Shown here in pieces: positions 1 through 8,263 of a stretch of DNA of 64,000 bases. The stretch is from Raineyella sp034933565. GTDB taxonomy: Bacteria; Actinomycetota; Actinomycetes; Propionibacteriales; Propionibacteriaceae. A program made the translations under genes and the position numbers. The stretch spans positions 1 through 64,000 of the forward strand of contig NZ_JAYFNG010000030.1 of NCBI RefSeq assembly GCF_034933565.1, given 5' to 3'. Under the pieces are notes generated by a model that ran no database searches, was not told the DNA's origin, and worked only from the letters and a program-made list of their open reading frames with translations. The number at the start of each line of letters is the position of its first letter. Positions within the stretch are counted from its first letter, which is position 1.

Positions 1-104
1 TGGGGGCGGTGGGCGGCGACGTCGACCATGAATCCCTCGCCCCGCAGGCCGTCGGCGACGAGCTTCGAGAGGGAGGGATCGTCCTCGACCATCAGCACAC
101 GCAT
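1..104 (-). CDS. Response regulator, N-terminal fragment (cut by window edge)
   Basis: The reverse strand from 104 reads MRVLMVEDDPSLSKLV and stays open to the window edge, 34 codons. This is the first beta strand and acidic pocket (Glu-Asp-Asp) of a two-component receiver domain, which takes a phosphate from a partner histidine kinase. The phosphoacceptor Asp and any output domain lie beyond the left edge, so the DNA-binding class cannot be given. A GAGGGA stretch sits upstream of the ATG. The next gene is divergent. Confidence 0.8.
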   Translation of the reverse strand, partial: MRVLMVEDDPSLSKLVADGLRGEGFMVDVAAHRP

Positions 105-188
105 GGGCCCATTGTCGTCCCTCGGTGGACGCCATGTGGGCCACCCCGCCGCGGTGGTGGTCGGCTCGCGGGGTGCAGCGGCGTCGGG

Positions 189-268
189 CGGCCTGCCGGG
201 GCGGGCGTAGGGGCACCGGACGGCCTGCGGGGGCGGGCGTAGGGGCACCGGGCGGCCTGCGGGGGCGG
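189..268. repeat. 32-bp tandem repeat, about 2.5 copies
   Basis: Copies begin at 189, 221 and 253 with CGGCCTGCSGGGGCGGGCGT and continue to GGGGCACCGG. The repeat fills most of the gap between the divergent response regulator and glycerophosphodiesterase genes. No gene is apparent in it. Confidence 0.75.
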
Positions 269-306
269 TGCGCGGGCGGTCGTCGGGCCGGCGACCCTCC
301 GGGGGC

Positions 307-312
307 TAGCCT
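307..312 (+). promoter_or_regulatory. -10 box TAGCCT of a leaderless transcript
   Basis: TAGCCT fits the actinobacterial TANNNT -10 consensus. Six bases separate it from the GTG at 319, so transcription would begin at or next to the start codon. No Shine-Dalgarno sequence is present. Confidence 0.55.
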
Positions 313-318
313 GCAGCC

Positions 319-1080
319 GTGACTCTTGTCATCGCCCATCGTGGCTGGTCCTCCCGTCAGCCCGAGCAGAGCCGCGCGGCGTACGTCGCCGCGATCGACC
401 TGGCCGCCCGCACCGGGCGTCGGTTGGGACTCGAATGCGACACCCACTTCAGCGCCGACGACCGGTTGGTCTGCCTGCACGACCTCGACCTGGCGCGTAC
501 CGGCGGCCTCGAGGTGGCCGCCCGCGACCTGACCGTCGCCCAGCTCAAGGGCATCGACATCGGCTCCTGGCTGGTCGGCCCCGGGGCCACCGCCGAGCAA
601 CGGGAACTGATCACGGTGCCCGAGCTGTTCGACCTGGTGGCCGAGGCCCGGGGGCGCGGCGTCGACGTCCTCGCGGTGGTGGAGACCAAGCACCCCAACC
701 CGCGCGGCACCGACGTCGAGCGCGCGCTGGCCGACCTGTTGCGCGAGCGCGGCTGGGTCCGCGCCGACGCGCCGGTACGGATGATCAGCTTCAACCCCGA
801 GGGCGTACGCGTCTTCGCCGAGCTGCTGCCCGACGTCCCCCGGTCGCAGCTGCAGTACCCCGTGCCGGTGCTGGCCGGCGTGGAAGCCCCCGCCGTCAGC
901 CCCTGGCTCGGCATGGTGCGCCGCGACCCCGACCTGGTGCGTCGCGCCCACGAGGCCGGATTCGAGGTGCATGTCTGGACAGTGAACGATCCCGCCGACA
1001 TCGCCTTCTGCCTGCAGCTCGGGGTCGACGCGATCACCACCGACCAGCCCGACGTCGCGCTGCAACTGGTCGTGGACTGA
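319..1080 (+). CDS. Glycerophosphodiester phosphodiesterase (UgpQ-like)
   Basis: 253 aa GDPD-family enzyme that hydrolyses glycerophosphodiesters to glycerol-3-phosphate and an alcohol. The N-terminus has the family signature in order: His-Arg-Gly at residues 7-9, a Pro-Glu, Glu-Cys-Asp at 39-41 (metal ligands), and His-Asp at 54-55. Further on, VVETKHPN carries another metal-binding Glu. There is no signal peptide, so it is probably cytosolic. The GTG start appears leaderless. It is followed on the same strand by a UgpB/A/E/C-like importer, which supports a role in using imported glycerophosphodiesters. The 557-nt gap means it is probably transcribed separately. Confidence 0.9.
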   Translation: MTLVIAHRGWSSRQPEQSRAAYVAAIDLAARTGRRLGLECDTHFSADDRLVCLHDLDLARTGGLEVAARDLTVAQLKGIDIGSWLVGPGATAEQRELITVPELFDLVAEARGRGVDVLAVVETKHPNPRGTDVERALADLLRERGWVRADAPVRMISFNPEGVRVFAELLPDVPRSQLQYPVPVLAGVEAPAVSPWLGMVRRDPDLVRRAHEAGFEVHVWTVNDPADIAFCLQLGVDAITTDQPDVALQLVVD

Positions 1081-1637
1081 GACAGGCCCGGGCCCGGCGG
1101 CCGGGCGGGCGCTCCGGGCTGTGCGGTCCGGATTTGCGTGGTCCGGGTTGCGTGGTCCGGGCCTCGTGGGTGGGGCTGTGAGGGCGGGGCTGGCGTGTAT
1201 CGGCCGATGCTGTTGATGGACGCTCCCCTTCCTCGCATGGGCCGACGGGGCTCCGTCGGTCAGGTCGAGGAACGTCGCCTGATACGTGGAGCATCGGTCA
1301 ACGTGTGGAGCATCGGCTGTGGGCGTACGGCATCGCCGGGTGGATGGGGCCGGGGGGCGTCGGCTGTGGGCGTACGGCACTACCGGGCGGAGGAGAGCGG
1401 GCGGGCAGTGTCCGAAGGTGTCGGTGCGGGTGCGTGGCACTGCCGAGACCGGTAGGGCGAAGCTCCGGGATCCGGTCGGGACCGAAGGCGTGCAGCACCG
1501 ACCGGCATACCGGCATACCGGTCGACCGGTCGCCCGGCATACCGAGGATGCATCGGCGCATCCGTTCGTGTGATGTACACCTCGGTGTCACGTCGACAGC
1601 GCCGCGCATTCATCGACGAGGGGCAACGTTCGAGCAC
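1081..1637. other. 557-nt intergenic region with short repeats
   Basis: No gene is convincing here. There is a 19-nt direct repeat, CGGCTGTGGGCGTACGGCA, at 1314-1332 and 1361-1379, a repeated GTGGAGCATCGG at about 1286 and 1306, and GGCATACC-type repeats near 1502-1540. The promoter of the importer genes should lie here, but I could not pick it out. I found no run of GTTCACC Pho-box repeats. Confidence 0.5.
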
Positions 1638-2813
1638 GTGAGTCCGTCGATGCTCTCGCCGCGGACGAGCGGCGCAATCCCTGGTGCGGTGGCCCAGGCC
1701 CCGAACGGGGCGGCTGTTCCCCTCGATGGGGTGGCCCTGACGAACGGGGTGACCCCGTCCCCTGGTGCGGTGGCCCAGGCCCCGAACGGGGTGACCCCGA
1801 ACGGGGCGGCTGTTCCCCTCGATGGGGTGGCTCTGACGAACGGGGTGGCCCCGTCCCCCGGCGTGGTGGCCCAGGCCCCGAACGGGAAGGCCTCGTCCCC
1901 CGGTGTAGGGGCGCCGGCCCCTGACGTGGTGCCGCGGCGGCGGCCGTACGCCTGGCGTGAGGTCGGGTTGGCCGCGGTGCTGGTGCTGCCCAACGTGGTG
2001 CTGCTGGCGCTGTTCACCTACCGGCCGCTGCTGGACAACATCTGGCTGTCCTTCTTCCACTGGAACATCTCCTCGCCGCGCCGTACGTTCGTCGGCCCGG
2101 CGAACTACGTGGAGTGGTTCACCGCCCGCGACACCGGCACGGTGGTGCTCAACACACTGGTCTTCACCGTCGCGGCGGTGGCCGGGTCGATGGTGCTCGG
2201 GCTGGCGCTGGCGCTGCTGCTGGACCAGAAGCTGTTCGGCCGCGGGGCCGTACGATCCATGGTCTTCGCCCCGTTCGTCATCTCGGGGGCGGCGATCGGT
2301 GTCGCGTTCCAGTTCGTCTTCGACCCGACGTTCGGGCTGATCCAGGACCTGCTCGGCCGGCTGGGCGTCGCGTCGCCGAACTTCTACCAGGTGCCCGGCT
2401 GGGCGCTGTTCATGGTGACGGTCACCTACATCTGGAAGAACGTCGGCTACGTCTTCGTCATCTACCTGGCCGCCCTGCAGGGCCGGCGGGCCGAGCTGGA
2501 CGAGGCGGCGGAGATCGACGGCACCTCGACGGTCCGCAAGTTCTTCCGGGTCACGCTGCCGCAACTGCGGCCGACGACGTTCTTCCTGTCGGTCACCGTG
2601 CTGCTCAACTCGCTGCAGGTGTTCGACATCATCAACGTGATGACGCGGGGCGGCCCACTGGGCACCGGCACCACCACGATGGTCTACCAGGTTTACCAGG
2701 AGACCTTCGTCAACTCCCGCGCGGGCTACGGCGCCGCGGTGGCCACCATCATGTTCCTGGTCGTCCTCGCCGTCACGCTCGTCCAGGTGCGTCTCCAGGA
2801 CAGGCAGGACTGA
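1638..2813 (+). CDS. ugpA: ABC importer permease (UgpA/MalF type) with repetitive N-terminus
   Basis: Inner-membrane permease of a CUT1 importer, about 391 aa from GTG 1638. The first ~95 residues are not membrane sequence: they are about 2.5 copies of a 27-residue Ala/Pro/Gly/Asn-rich repeat. The usual permease follows, with a first hydrophobic segment (LAAVLVLPNVVLLALF) and the EAA loop (DEAAEIDGTSTVRKFF) that docks on the ATPase. The start is uncertain: GTG 1638, ATG 1650 and a GTG near 1926 just before the membrane domain are all in frame and none has a well-spaced ribosome site. The phosphodiesterase nearby and the UgpB-like binding protein suggest glycerol-3-phosphate or a diester as substrate. 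Confidence 0.8.
   Translation: MSPSMLSPRTSGAIPGAVAQAPNGAAVPLDGVALTNGVTPSPGAVAQAPNGVTPNGAAVPLDGVALTNGVAPSPGVVAQAPNGKASSPGVGAPAPDVVPRRRPYAWREVGLAAVLVLPNVVLLALFTYRPLLDNIWLSFFHWNISSPRRTFVGPANYVEWFTARDTGTVVLNTLVFTVAAVAGSMVLGLALALLLDQKLFGRGAVRSMVFAPFVISGAAIGVAFQFVFDPTFGLIQDLLGRLGVASPNFYQVPGWALFMVTVTYIWKNVGYVFVIYLAALQGRRAELDEAAEIDGTSTVRKFFRVTLPQLRPTTFFLSVTVLLNSLQVFDIINVMTRGGPLGTGTTTMVYQVYQETFVNSRAGYGAAVATIMFLVVLAVTLVQVRLQDRQD
1683..1886. repeat. In-frame 81-bp repeat in the permease N-terminus
   Basis: GGTGCGGTGGCCCAGGCCCC begins copies at 1683 and 1764, and a variant begins at 1860. The first interval is 81 bp (27 codons) and the second 96 bp, because 15 bp (5 codons) are inserted. All intervals keep the reading frame. 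Confidence 0.85.
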
Positions 2814-2815
2814 CG

Positions 2816-3829
2816 ATGACGATCACGCACACCGACGCCCCGCTCGAGGACGGCTCGCCCGTCCCGGAGACCGAGGGTGTGCGACGTCCGCGTCGCCGGT
2901 CCACCTCCGGGACCGGTCGTACGCGTCGCGGGTCCGCCGCCGCGAGCCGGGACGTGGAGACCGAAGGAGCGCGACGTACGCGTCGGCCCACCCGCGAGTC
3001 GGGGGAGCGCGGCGTCGCCGGCCGGATGCTCGGCTACCTCGGCATCGTGGTCACCGTCGCAGTGATCATGGTCCCGCTCTACTTCATCGTGATCACCTCG
3101 CTGAAGACCCGGCCGGACATCTACTCCGACCCGATCACCTGGTGGCCGCACCCGCTCGCCCCGGAGAACTACACCTACGTCCGCACCGAGGTGGCCTTCC
3201 TCACCTACCTGCGCAACTCGCTCATCATCACCGGCACCCTGGTGGTGGTGAAGGTGACGCTGGGCGTGCTCACCGCGTACGCCCTGGCGTTCCTGCGGTT
3301 CCCGGGGCGCAACGTCATCTTCATCGGGGTGATCGCCTCGCTGATGGTGCCGAACCAGATCACCGTCATCTCCAACTACGCCCTGGTCGCCGGCTGGGGG
3401 TGGCGCAACACCTTCCAGGGCATCATCGTGCCGCTGGCCGGGGTGGCGTTCGGCACCTTCCTGATGCGCAACCACTTCCTCTCCCTGCCGCGGGAGATCC
3501 GCGAGGCCGCACTGATGGACGGTGCCGGGTTCGTCCGGACCCTGTTCCGGGTGATCCTGCCGATGTCGTGGCCGACGGTGGTCGCCTTCGCACTGATCAC
3601 CATCGTCAACGAATGGAACGAGTACCTCTGGCCGTTCCTGATGTCCGACGGCGCCGAGGTGGCCCCGCTGCCGGTCGGCCTGACGTTCCTGCAGAACAAC
3701 GAGGGCCTGACCAACTGGGGCCCGGTGATGGCCGGCACCGTGCTCGCCTCACTGCCGATCCTCGTCGTCTTCCTCATCCTGCAGAAACAGATGATCAAGG
3801 GCCTCACCGCCGGCGCCGTGAAGGGCTGA
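2816..3829 (+). CDS. ugpE: ABC importer permease (UgpE/MalG type)
   Basis: 337 aa partner permease starting two bases after the previous stop, so the two are co-translated. About 65 residues of Arg/Thr/Ser-rich sequence with repeated VETEGARR/PETEGVRR-like blocks precede the first membrane segment (IVVTVAVIMVPLYFIVIT). The EAA loop EIREAALMDGAGFVRTLF is intact. The C-terminus ends KGLTAGAVKG, typical of MalG-type subunits. The polar arginine-rich extension is unusual and should stay cytosolic. The substrate is inferred from the locus. Confidence 0.88.
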   Translation: MTITHTDAPLEDGSPVPETEGVRRPRRRSTSGTGRTRRGSAAASRDVETEGARRTRRPTRESGERGVAGRMLGYLGIVVTVAVIMVPLYFIVITSLKTRPDIYSDPITWWPHPLAPENYTYVRTEVAFLTYLRNSLIITGTLVVVKVTLGVLTAYALAFLRFPGRNVIFIGVIASLMVPNQITVISNYALVAGWGWRNTFQGIIVPLAGVAFGTFLMRNHFLSLPREIREAALMDGAGFVRTLFRVILPMSWPTVVAFALITIVNEWNEYLWPFLMSDGAEVAPLPVGLTFLQNNEGLTNWGPVMAGTVLASLPILVVFLILQKQMIKGLTAGAVKG

Positions 3830-3969
3830 CCGCCGTGAAGGGCCGGCCCCACCGCCTCCGATCCCCCTCCCTGGCCGCGTACGGCACCCGATGCCGTCCA
3901 CGATCCACCATCAGCAACCCCCTGCCAGCACGCCCATCAGCAGTCCACAACAGAAGGAATGGAACGAGC

Positions 3970-5256
3970 ATGTCCCTCTCCCGTCGTCGTTTCCTCGCCC
4001 TGTCCGGTGCCGCCGCCTCGGTGGGAGCCCTCGCCGCCTGCGGCACCCGGGCCTCCGCCGGTCAGAAGGGCAACGGCACGCTCCAGTTCTGGTCCAACCA
4101 CCCGGGCAAGTCGCAGGCCATCGAGCAGAAGATGATCGACGCCTGGAACACCGCCAACCCGAACACCCCGGCCAGGCTCGTCGACGGTGGTGCCAACTAC
4201 GAGGAGCTGGCGCAGAAGTTCAACGCCGCCCTCGCCGGTGGTGAGCTGCCCGACGTGATCGTCGCCTCGGACGTCACCTGGTTCAACTTCGCCCTCAACA
4301 AGGCCACCACCCCGCTCGACGAGCTGTGGGCCACGGCCGGGGTGAAGGCCGAGACCTTCGTCGACACCCTGCGCGAGGACTACGCCTACAACGGCAAGCA
4401 CTACGGCATGCCGTACTCCCGGTCGACCAACCTGATGTACCTCAGCACCGAGCTGATGCAGAAGGCCGGCCTCGGCAGCACCGGCCCGGCCACCTGGGCG
4501 CAGTTCGCCGAGTGGGCCCCGAAGCTCAAGGAGGCCAACGGCGGCAGGCCGGCGCTGGTCGTCCCGGACGGCAAGAGCTACCTCGACTGGTACTTCCAGG
4601 GCATGGTGTGGACCTTCGGTGGCGCGTACTCCGACGGCTGGACCCCCACCTTCACCAAGGCCGGGACCATCGCCGCCGGCCAGTTCCTGCAGGATCAGGT
4701 CAAGGCCGGCAACATCGCCATCTCCCATGACGCGGTGAACCAGTTCTCCACCGGCGGCGCCGCCGCCCTGCTGGAGTCGACCGGCTCGCTGAGCGGGCTG
4801 ACCGCGTCCGCCTCGTCGCCCTTCTTCACCGCCTACCTGCCCGGCCCGAGGCCGGGTGCCGCGACCGGCGGCGCCGGCCTGGCCGTGCCCGCCGGGATCA
4901 GTGACGAGCGCAAGGTGACCGCGGTGAAGTTCATCGACCACCTCACCAACACCGCCAACACGGTGACGTTCACCCAGGCCACCGGCTACATGCCGGTCCG
5001 CAAGGACGCCCTGGACGACGCGGCCGAGCAGAAGTTCCTCGCCCAGAACCCGAACGCCACCACCGCTATCCGCCAGGTGAACGAGAACACCAGGTCGCAG
5101 GACGCCGCCCGCGTCTTCGTCCCCGGTGGCGGCCAGCGGATCGGCGCCGCGCTGGACCGGATCACCACCGGCAAGGAAGACGTGGCGACCGTCTTCGGGC
5201 AGCTGCAGGACGAGACCCAGAAGGTCATCGACCGCGACATCAAGCCGCTGCTCTGA
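3970..5256 (+). CDS. ugpB: Extracellular solute-binding lipoprotein (UgpB-like)
   Basis: 428 aa CUT1 binding protein. The N-terminus MSLSRRRFLALSGAAASVG is a twin-arginine signal, followed by the lipobox LAAC, so it should be exported folded and anchored by lipid. From memory of E. coli UgpB I recognise matching stretches: FWSNHPG near the start, PYSRSTNLMYLSTELMQKAG, and ESTGSLSGL further on. This supports sn-glycerol-3-phosphate or glycerophosphodiester binding. AGAAGGAA about 10 bases before the ATG fixes the start. A hairpin follows the stop codon. Other CUT1 substrates cannot be excluded. Confidence 0.85.
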   Translation: MSLSRRRFLALSGAAASVGALAACGTRASAGQKGNGTLQFWSNHPGKSQAIEQKMIDAWNTANPNTPARLVDGGANYEELAQKFNAALAGGELPDVIVASDVTWFNFALNKATTPLDELWATAGVKAETFVDTLREDYAYNGKHYGMPYSRSTNLMYLSTELMQKAGLGSTGPATWAQFAEWAPKLKEANGGRPALVVPDGKSYLDWYFQGMVWTFGGAYSDGWTPTFTKAGTIAAGQFLQDQVKAGNIAISHDAVNQFSTGGAAALLESTGSLSGLTASASSPFFTAYLPGPRPGAATGGAGLAVPAGISDERKVTAVKFIDHLTNTANTVTFTQATGYMPVRKDALDDAAEQKFLAQNPNATTAIRQVNENTRSQDAARVFVPGGGQRIGAALDRITTGKEDVATVFGQLQDETQKVIDRDIKPLL

Positions 5257-5262
5257 CCCGCC

Positions 5263-5283
5263 GGGTCCGCTCGCCGCGGACCC
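5263..5283 (+). terminator. Hairpin after the ugpB-like gene (attenuator or 3' stabiliser)
   Basis: GGGTCCGC (5263-5270), loop TCGCC, GCGGACCC (5276-5283): a perfect 8-bp GC stem seven bases after the stop codon and without a U tract. Placed between the binding-protein gene and the ATPase gene, it may raise binding-protein mRNA relative to the rest. Confidence 0.5.
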
Positions 5284-5445
5284 ACCGGTCCGCGTCGGGC
5301 GGGACGTACGCCGTACGCCACAGCGTCGTACCTCCCGCCCGGCGCGGCCGGCCCCCGCCACCCCGCCCCACGTCCCCTGGGGGCGGCCCGTCCCGTTCCC
5401 CGCACACCCGCCCCACCACGTACGTCCACGTCCCAGGAGGACCCC

Positions 5446-6672
5446 ATGGCCACCGTCGACTTCGTCGCGGCCACCCGCATCTTCGACCCCGCGCAGCGGC
5501 CGGCGGTGAACCGGCTCGACCTGTCCATCGAGGACGGCGAGTTCCTCGTCCTGGTCGGGCCGTCGGGCTGCGGCAAGTCCACCACGCTGCGGATGCTCGC
5601 CGGCCTGGAGCCGGTCGACGCCGGCAGCATCATGATCGACGGCAAGGACGTGACGACGATGCGGCCGCGGGACCGCGACTGCGCCATGGTCTTCCAGAGC
5701 TACGCGCTGTACCCGAACATGACGGCCCGGCAGAACATGGCCTTCGCGCTGGAGAACGCGAAGATGCCCCGGCCCGAGATCACCACCAAGGTCGAGACCG
5801 CCGCGCGGATGCTGCAGCTGGAGGACCTGCTCGACCGCAAGCCCGGCAAGATGTCCGGCGGGCAGCGGCAGCGCGTGGCGATGGGCCGCGCGATCGTCCG
5901 CGACCCCAAGGTCTTCTGCATGGACGAGCCGCTGTCGAACCTGGACGCGAAGCTGCGCGTGTCGACCCGCTCCGAGATCGCCGCACTGCAGCGCCGGCTG
6001 GGGGTGACCACGGTGTACGTCACCCACGACCAGACCGAGGCGATGACGATGGGGGACCGCGTCTGTGTCCTCGACGCCGGCCGGCTGCAGCAGGTCGACC
6101 GCCCGACGACCCTGTACGAAGCGCCGTACAACACCTTCGTGGCCGGGTTCATCGGCTCCCCGGCGATCACCCTGCTGGACGGCGTCCCGATCCGCGAGGG
6201 TCGCGCCCTGCTCGGCGGCACGGCGCAGCACTCCGGGATCGACCTGGGCATGCCGCCGCGGCTGGTGGCGAAGCTGGCCGCCACCGGCGCCTCCTCGGTG
6301 ATCGTCGGGATCCGCCCCGAGGCCTGGGAGATCGTCGACACCGCTACCGCTACCGCCTCCACCGACGTCACCGGCGCCGCCTGCCTCGATGCCGCCTCCG
6401 TGGGTGCTGCGTCCGTCGAAGCTGCCGATGCCCCCGGGCTCGACACCATCGCGCTGACCGTCGACCTGGTGGAGGAGCTGGGCTCGGAGTCCTTCGCGCA
6501 TTGCACCCCGGCGGCGGCGGAGGGCCCCGTGACCGTACGCGGGGGCCGGCTGACCGTACGCGCCGACAAGCACCAGCACCTGGCTGCCGGGCAGCGCCTC
6601 CGGGTCCGACCGCGACCGGGGGAGTGCAAGTTCTTCGACCCGGCCGGCGAGGTCAACCTTGAGTACCTCTGA
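5446..6672 (+). CDS. ugpC: ABC importer ATPase (UgpC/MsmK type)
   Basis: 408 aa ATPase of a CUT1 importer. Walker A GPSGCGKST is at residues 37-45, the Q loop is FQSYALYP, the signature MSGGQRQR, Walker B VFCMDEPLSNLD, and the switch YVTHDQTEA. A C-terminal TOBE/OB-like region follows, interrupted by an Ala/Thr-rich insertion (TATATASTDV...). CCAGGAGGA just before the ATG is a strong ribosome site. The gap of 189 nt after the binding-protein gene holds a hairpin, so it may be transcribed less. It serves as a normal reference for the two odd ATPases at 37.3-39.5 kb. Confidence 0.9.
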   Translation: MATVDFVAATRIFDPAQRPAVNRLDLSIEDGEFLVLVGPSGCGKSTTLRMLAGLEPVDAGSIMIDGKDVTTMRPRDRDCAMVFQSYALYPNMTARQNMAFALENAKMPRPEITTKVETAARMLQLEDLLDRKPGKMSGGQRQRVAMGRAIVRDPKVFCMDEPLSNLDAKLRVSTRSEIAALQRRLGVTTVYVTHDQTEAMTMGDRVCVLDAGRLQQVDRPTTLYEAPYNTFVAGFIGSPAITLLDGVPIREGRALLGGTAQHSGIDLGMPPRLVAKLAATGASSVIVGIRPEAWEIVDTATATASTDVTGAACLDAASVGAASVEAADAPGLDTIALTVDLVEELGSESFAHCTPAAAEGPVTVRGGRLTVRADKHQHLAAGQRLRVRPRPGECKFFDPAGEVNLEYL

Positions 6673-6678
6673 TCGCCC

Positions 6679-6726
6679 ACGTCTGCTCGGCCACACGTCT
6701 GCTCGGCCACACGCCTGCTCGGCCAC
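6679..6726. repeat. 16-bp tandem repeat, 3 copies
   Basis: ACGTCTGCTCGGCCAC repeats at 6679, 6695 and 6711 (third copy with one change), just after the ATPase stop codon. The rest of the gap to 6949 shows no gene. Confidence 0.85.
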
Positions 6727-6949
6727 ACGCCGAGGTGCTCGTCGTGACGGGAGGCACCGCTGGGCGCCAGTTGTTGCGTCGACCGATATCCGCCGGCTGC
6801 GGTGCCGGCCGGGGCGAGCCGACCTCACCGGTGGGGCCCGGATGGGCCTACCCTCGTCAGGAGGGGCCGGGGCCCGGTGCGGACGCGTCCGAGTCGGGCC
6901 ACGTCCGAGCAGCCGCTGCCGTCCCGGACGACGACGAGGAGGCCGTGTG

Positions 6950-7381
6950 ATGGAGATCGTGAACCTGCCGGCGGGTGATCCACGCTGGGCCGCAGCGCTG
7001 CCGGTGCTGCAGCAGTTGCGGACCCACCTGGGGGCCGACGACCTGACGGAGGTGCTGGCCTCCGACGCGCAGCGGCCCTCGTTCTTCGCGGCGTTCGAGG
7101 GGGATGTCTGTCTGGGGGTGTGCGGGTGGCGGGTCATCGCGAACACCTCCGCGGGCCGCAAGCTCTACGTCGACGACCTGGTGACCGCCGATTCGGTGCG
7201 GTCGCAGGGGGTCGGGGCCGCGCTGCTGGAACACGCCGAGGAGATCGCCCGGCGGCACCGCTGCGGTGTGCTGGACCTGGACTCCGGCGTGCAGCGGCAC
7301 GCGGCGCATCGTTTCTACCTGCGTGAGCGGTTGGACATCGTGTCCTTCCACTTCGCCGAGAGCCTGCAGATCGACGAGTGA
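6950..7381 (+). CDS. GNAT-family N-acetyltransferase
   Basis: 143 aa single-domain GNAT protein that would move an acetyl group from acetyl-CoA to an amine. The acetyl-CoA pyrophosphate loop is visible as RSQGVGAALLEHAEE, preceded by the beta-4 strand LYVDDLVT. The acceptor cannot be predicted. GAGGAGG lies about 8 bases before the ATG; GTG 6947 directly before it is an alternative. The 3' end overlaps the convergent ACT-domain gene by 67 nt. Confidence 0.85.
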   Translation: MEIVNLPAGDPRWAAALPVLQQLRTHLGADDLTEVLASDAQRPSFFAAFEGDVCLGVCGWRVIANTSAGRKLYVDDLVTADSVRSQGVGAALLEHAEEIARRHRCGVLDLDSGVQRHAAHRFYLRERLDIVSFHFAESLQIDE

Positions 7382-8148
7382 CCCGGGCGGCCGCCCGGTC
7401 GGGAACGCTGACCGTTCCCGCCCCTCGTCAGGCCTGGTCGCGCTGCGACAACGAGAGGCCCGACGGGTGGGACCTGCGACGGTGTGCCGCCTGACGGCGA
7501 GCCGTCCGACAGCGGGACCTGCGACGGTGTGCCTGCCGTCGGTGGGACCTGCGACGGCGTGCTGTCCGACGGTGTGCCTGCCGTCGGTGGGACCTCCGAC
7601 CTGTCACCGGCCGACCGGCGGGCCAGTGCCTCCAGGATCGCCACCGCCTCGGTTCGGCGTTCCCAGGGCACCAGCAGATGGTCGTGGAAGGCGCCGGCGA
7701 TGACGTTGCAGCTCATCCGGGCGCGGGCCAGCGCGGTCGACACCGCCGCGGTCAGCCCGACCGCCTCGAGGGCCGAGTGCACCTGGAGGGTGACGACAGC
7801 GGCGACCTGGTCGTACGCCAGCCCCAGCCGGTCCGCCTCGGCCTGCGCCAGGACCAGCGTCAGGCCCTCGGCCTCGCGTACGGTGGCGAACGGCGAGACA
7901 TCGTCCGGGAGGTCCTCGACGACGACGTGGACCACCGGTGTCGGTGACAGCTGCGGGGTCAGCTCGGCGAGCAACCGGGCCAGGTCGGTGATCGCCCCGT
8001 CCGAGGGGGACGGGAGCTCCGAAGGCCGGGGGCCGGAGGCGGACCGTGGGGCCGAAGGGCGGGGGTCCGAAGGGAACCCTGGGCCGGAGGTGGACGGTGG
8101 GCCCGAAGGGCGCGGGTCCGAAGGAACGAGGGGGCGCTCGGAGGTCAT
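7315..8148 (-). CDS. ACT-domain protein (COG3602/DUF2241-like) with repetitive tails
   Basis: 277 aa from ATG 8148. The core, about residues 45-165, reads as the ACT-domain family of unknown role: VREAEGLTLVLAQAEADRLG, then VTLQVHSALEAVGLTAAVST and NVIAGAFHDHLLVPWERR. Such domains usually bind a small ligand such as an amino acid. The Pro/Ser-rich N-terminus has PSDPRPS-type repeats. The C-terminus has repeats of PPTAGTPSQV type that run into the convergent GNAT gene. Both tails are probably disordered, and the true end could be functionally earlier. Biological role unknown. Confidence 0.7.
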   Translation of the reverse strand: MTSERPLVPSDPRPSGPPSTSGPGFPSDPRPSAPRSASGPRPSELPSPSDGAITDLARLLAELTPQLSPTPVVHVVVEDLPDDVSPFATVREAEGLTLVLAQAEADRLGLAYDQVAAVVTLQVHSALEAVGLTAAVSTALARARMSCNVIAGAFHDHLLVPWERRTEAVAILEALARRSAGDRSEVPPTAGTPSDSTPSQVPPTAGTPSQVPLSDGSPSGGTPSQVPPVGPLVVAARPGLTRGGNGQRSRPGGRPGHSSICRLSAKWKDTMSNRSRR

Positions 8149-8179
8149 GGGCACAGTCTCGCCCGTCCGGACCGCCGGC

Positions 8180-8249
8180 GCCGCGGACCGAACGCCGCGA
8201 ACCGAACGCCGCGGACCGAACGCCGCGGACCGAACGCCGCGAACCGAAC
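8180..8249. repeat. 14-bp tandem repeat, 5 copies, in a divergent promoter
   Basis: GCCGCGGACCGAAC (positions 7 and 8 vary as GA or AA) repeats without gaps at 8180, 8194, 8208, 8222 and 8236. It fills the space between the ACT-domain and hydrolase start codons and ends one base before the hydrolase -10 box. Confidence 0.9.
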
Positions 8250-8250
8250 G

Positions 8251-8256
8251 TACGCT
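8251..8256 (+). promoter_or_regulatory. -10 box TACGCT of a leaderless transcript
   Basis: TACGCT is followed by seven bases and then the ATG at 8264. It lies immediately after the 14-bp repeats, which therefore occupy the -35 region. Confidence 0.55.
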
Positions 8257-8263
8257 GGGGGCC

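Noticed and set aside
1081..1637. Pho box before the glycerophosphodiester importer
   Set aside because: No pair of GTTCACC-like repeats at 11-bp spacing could be found.
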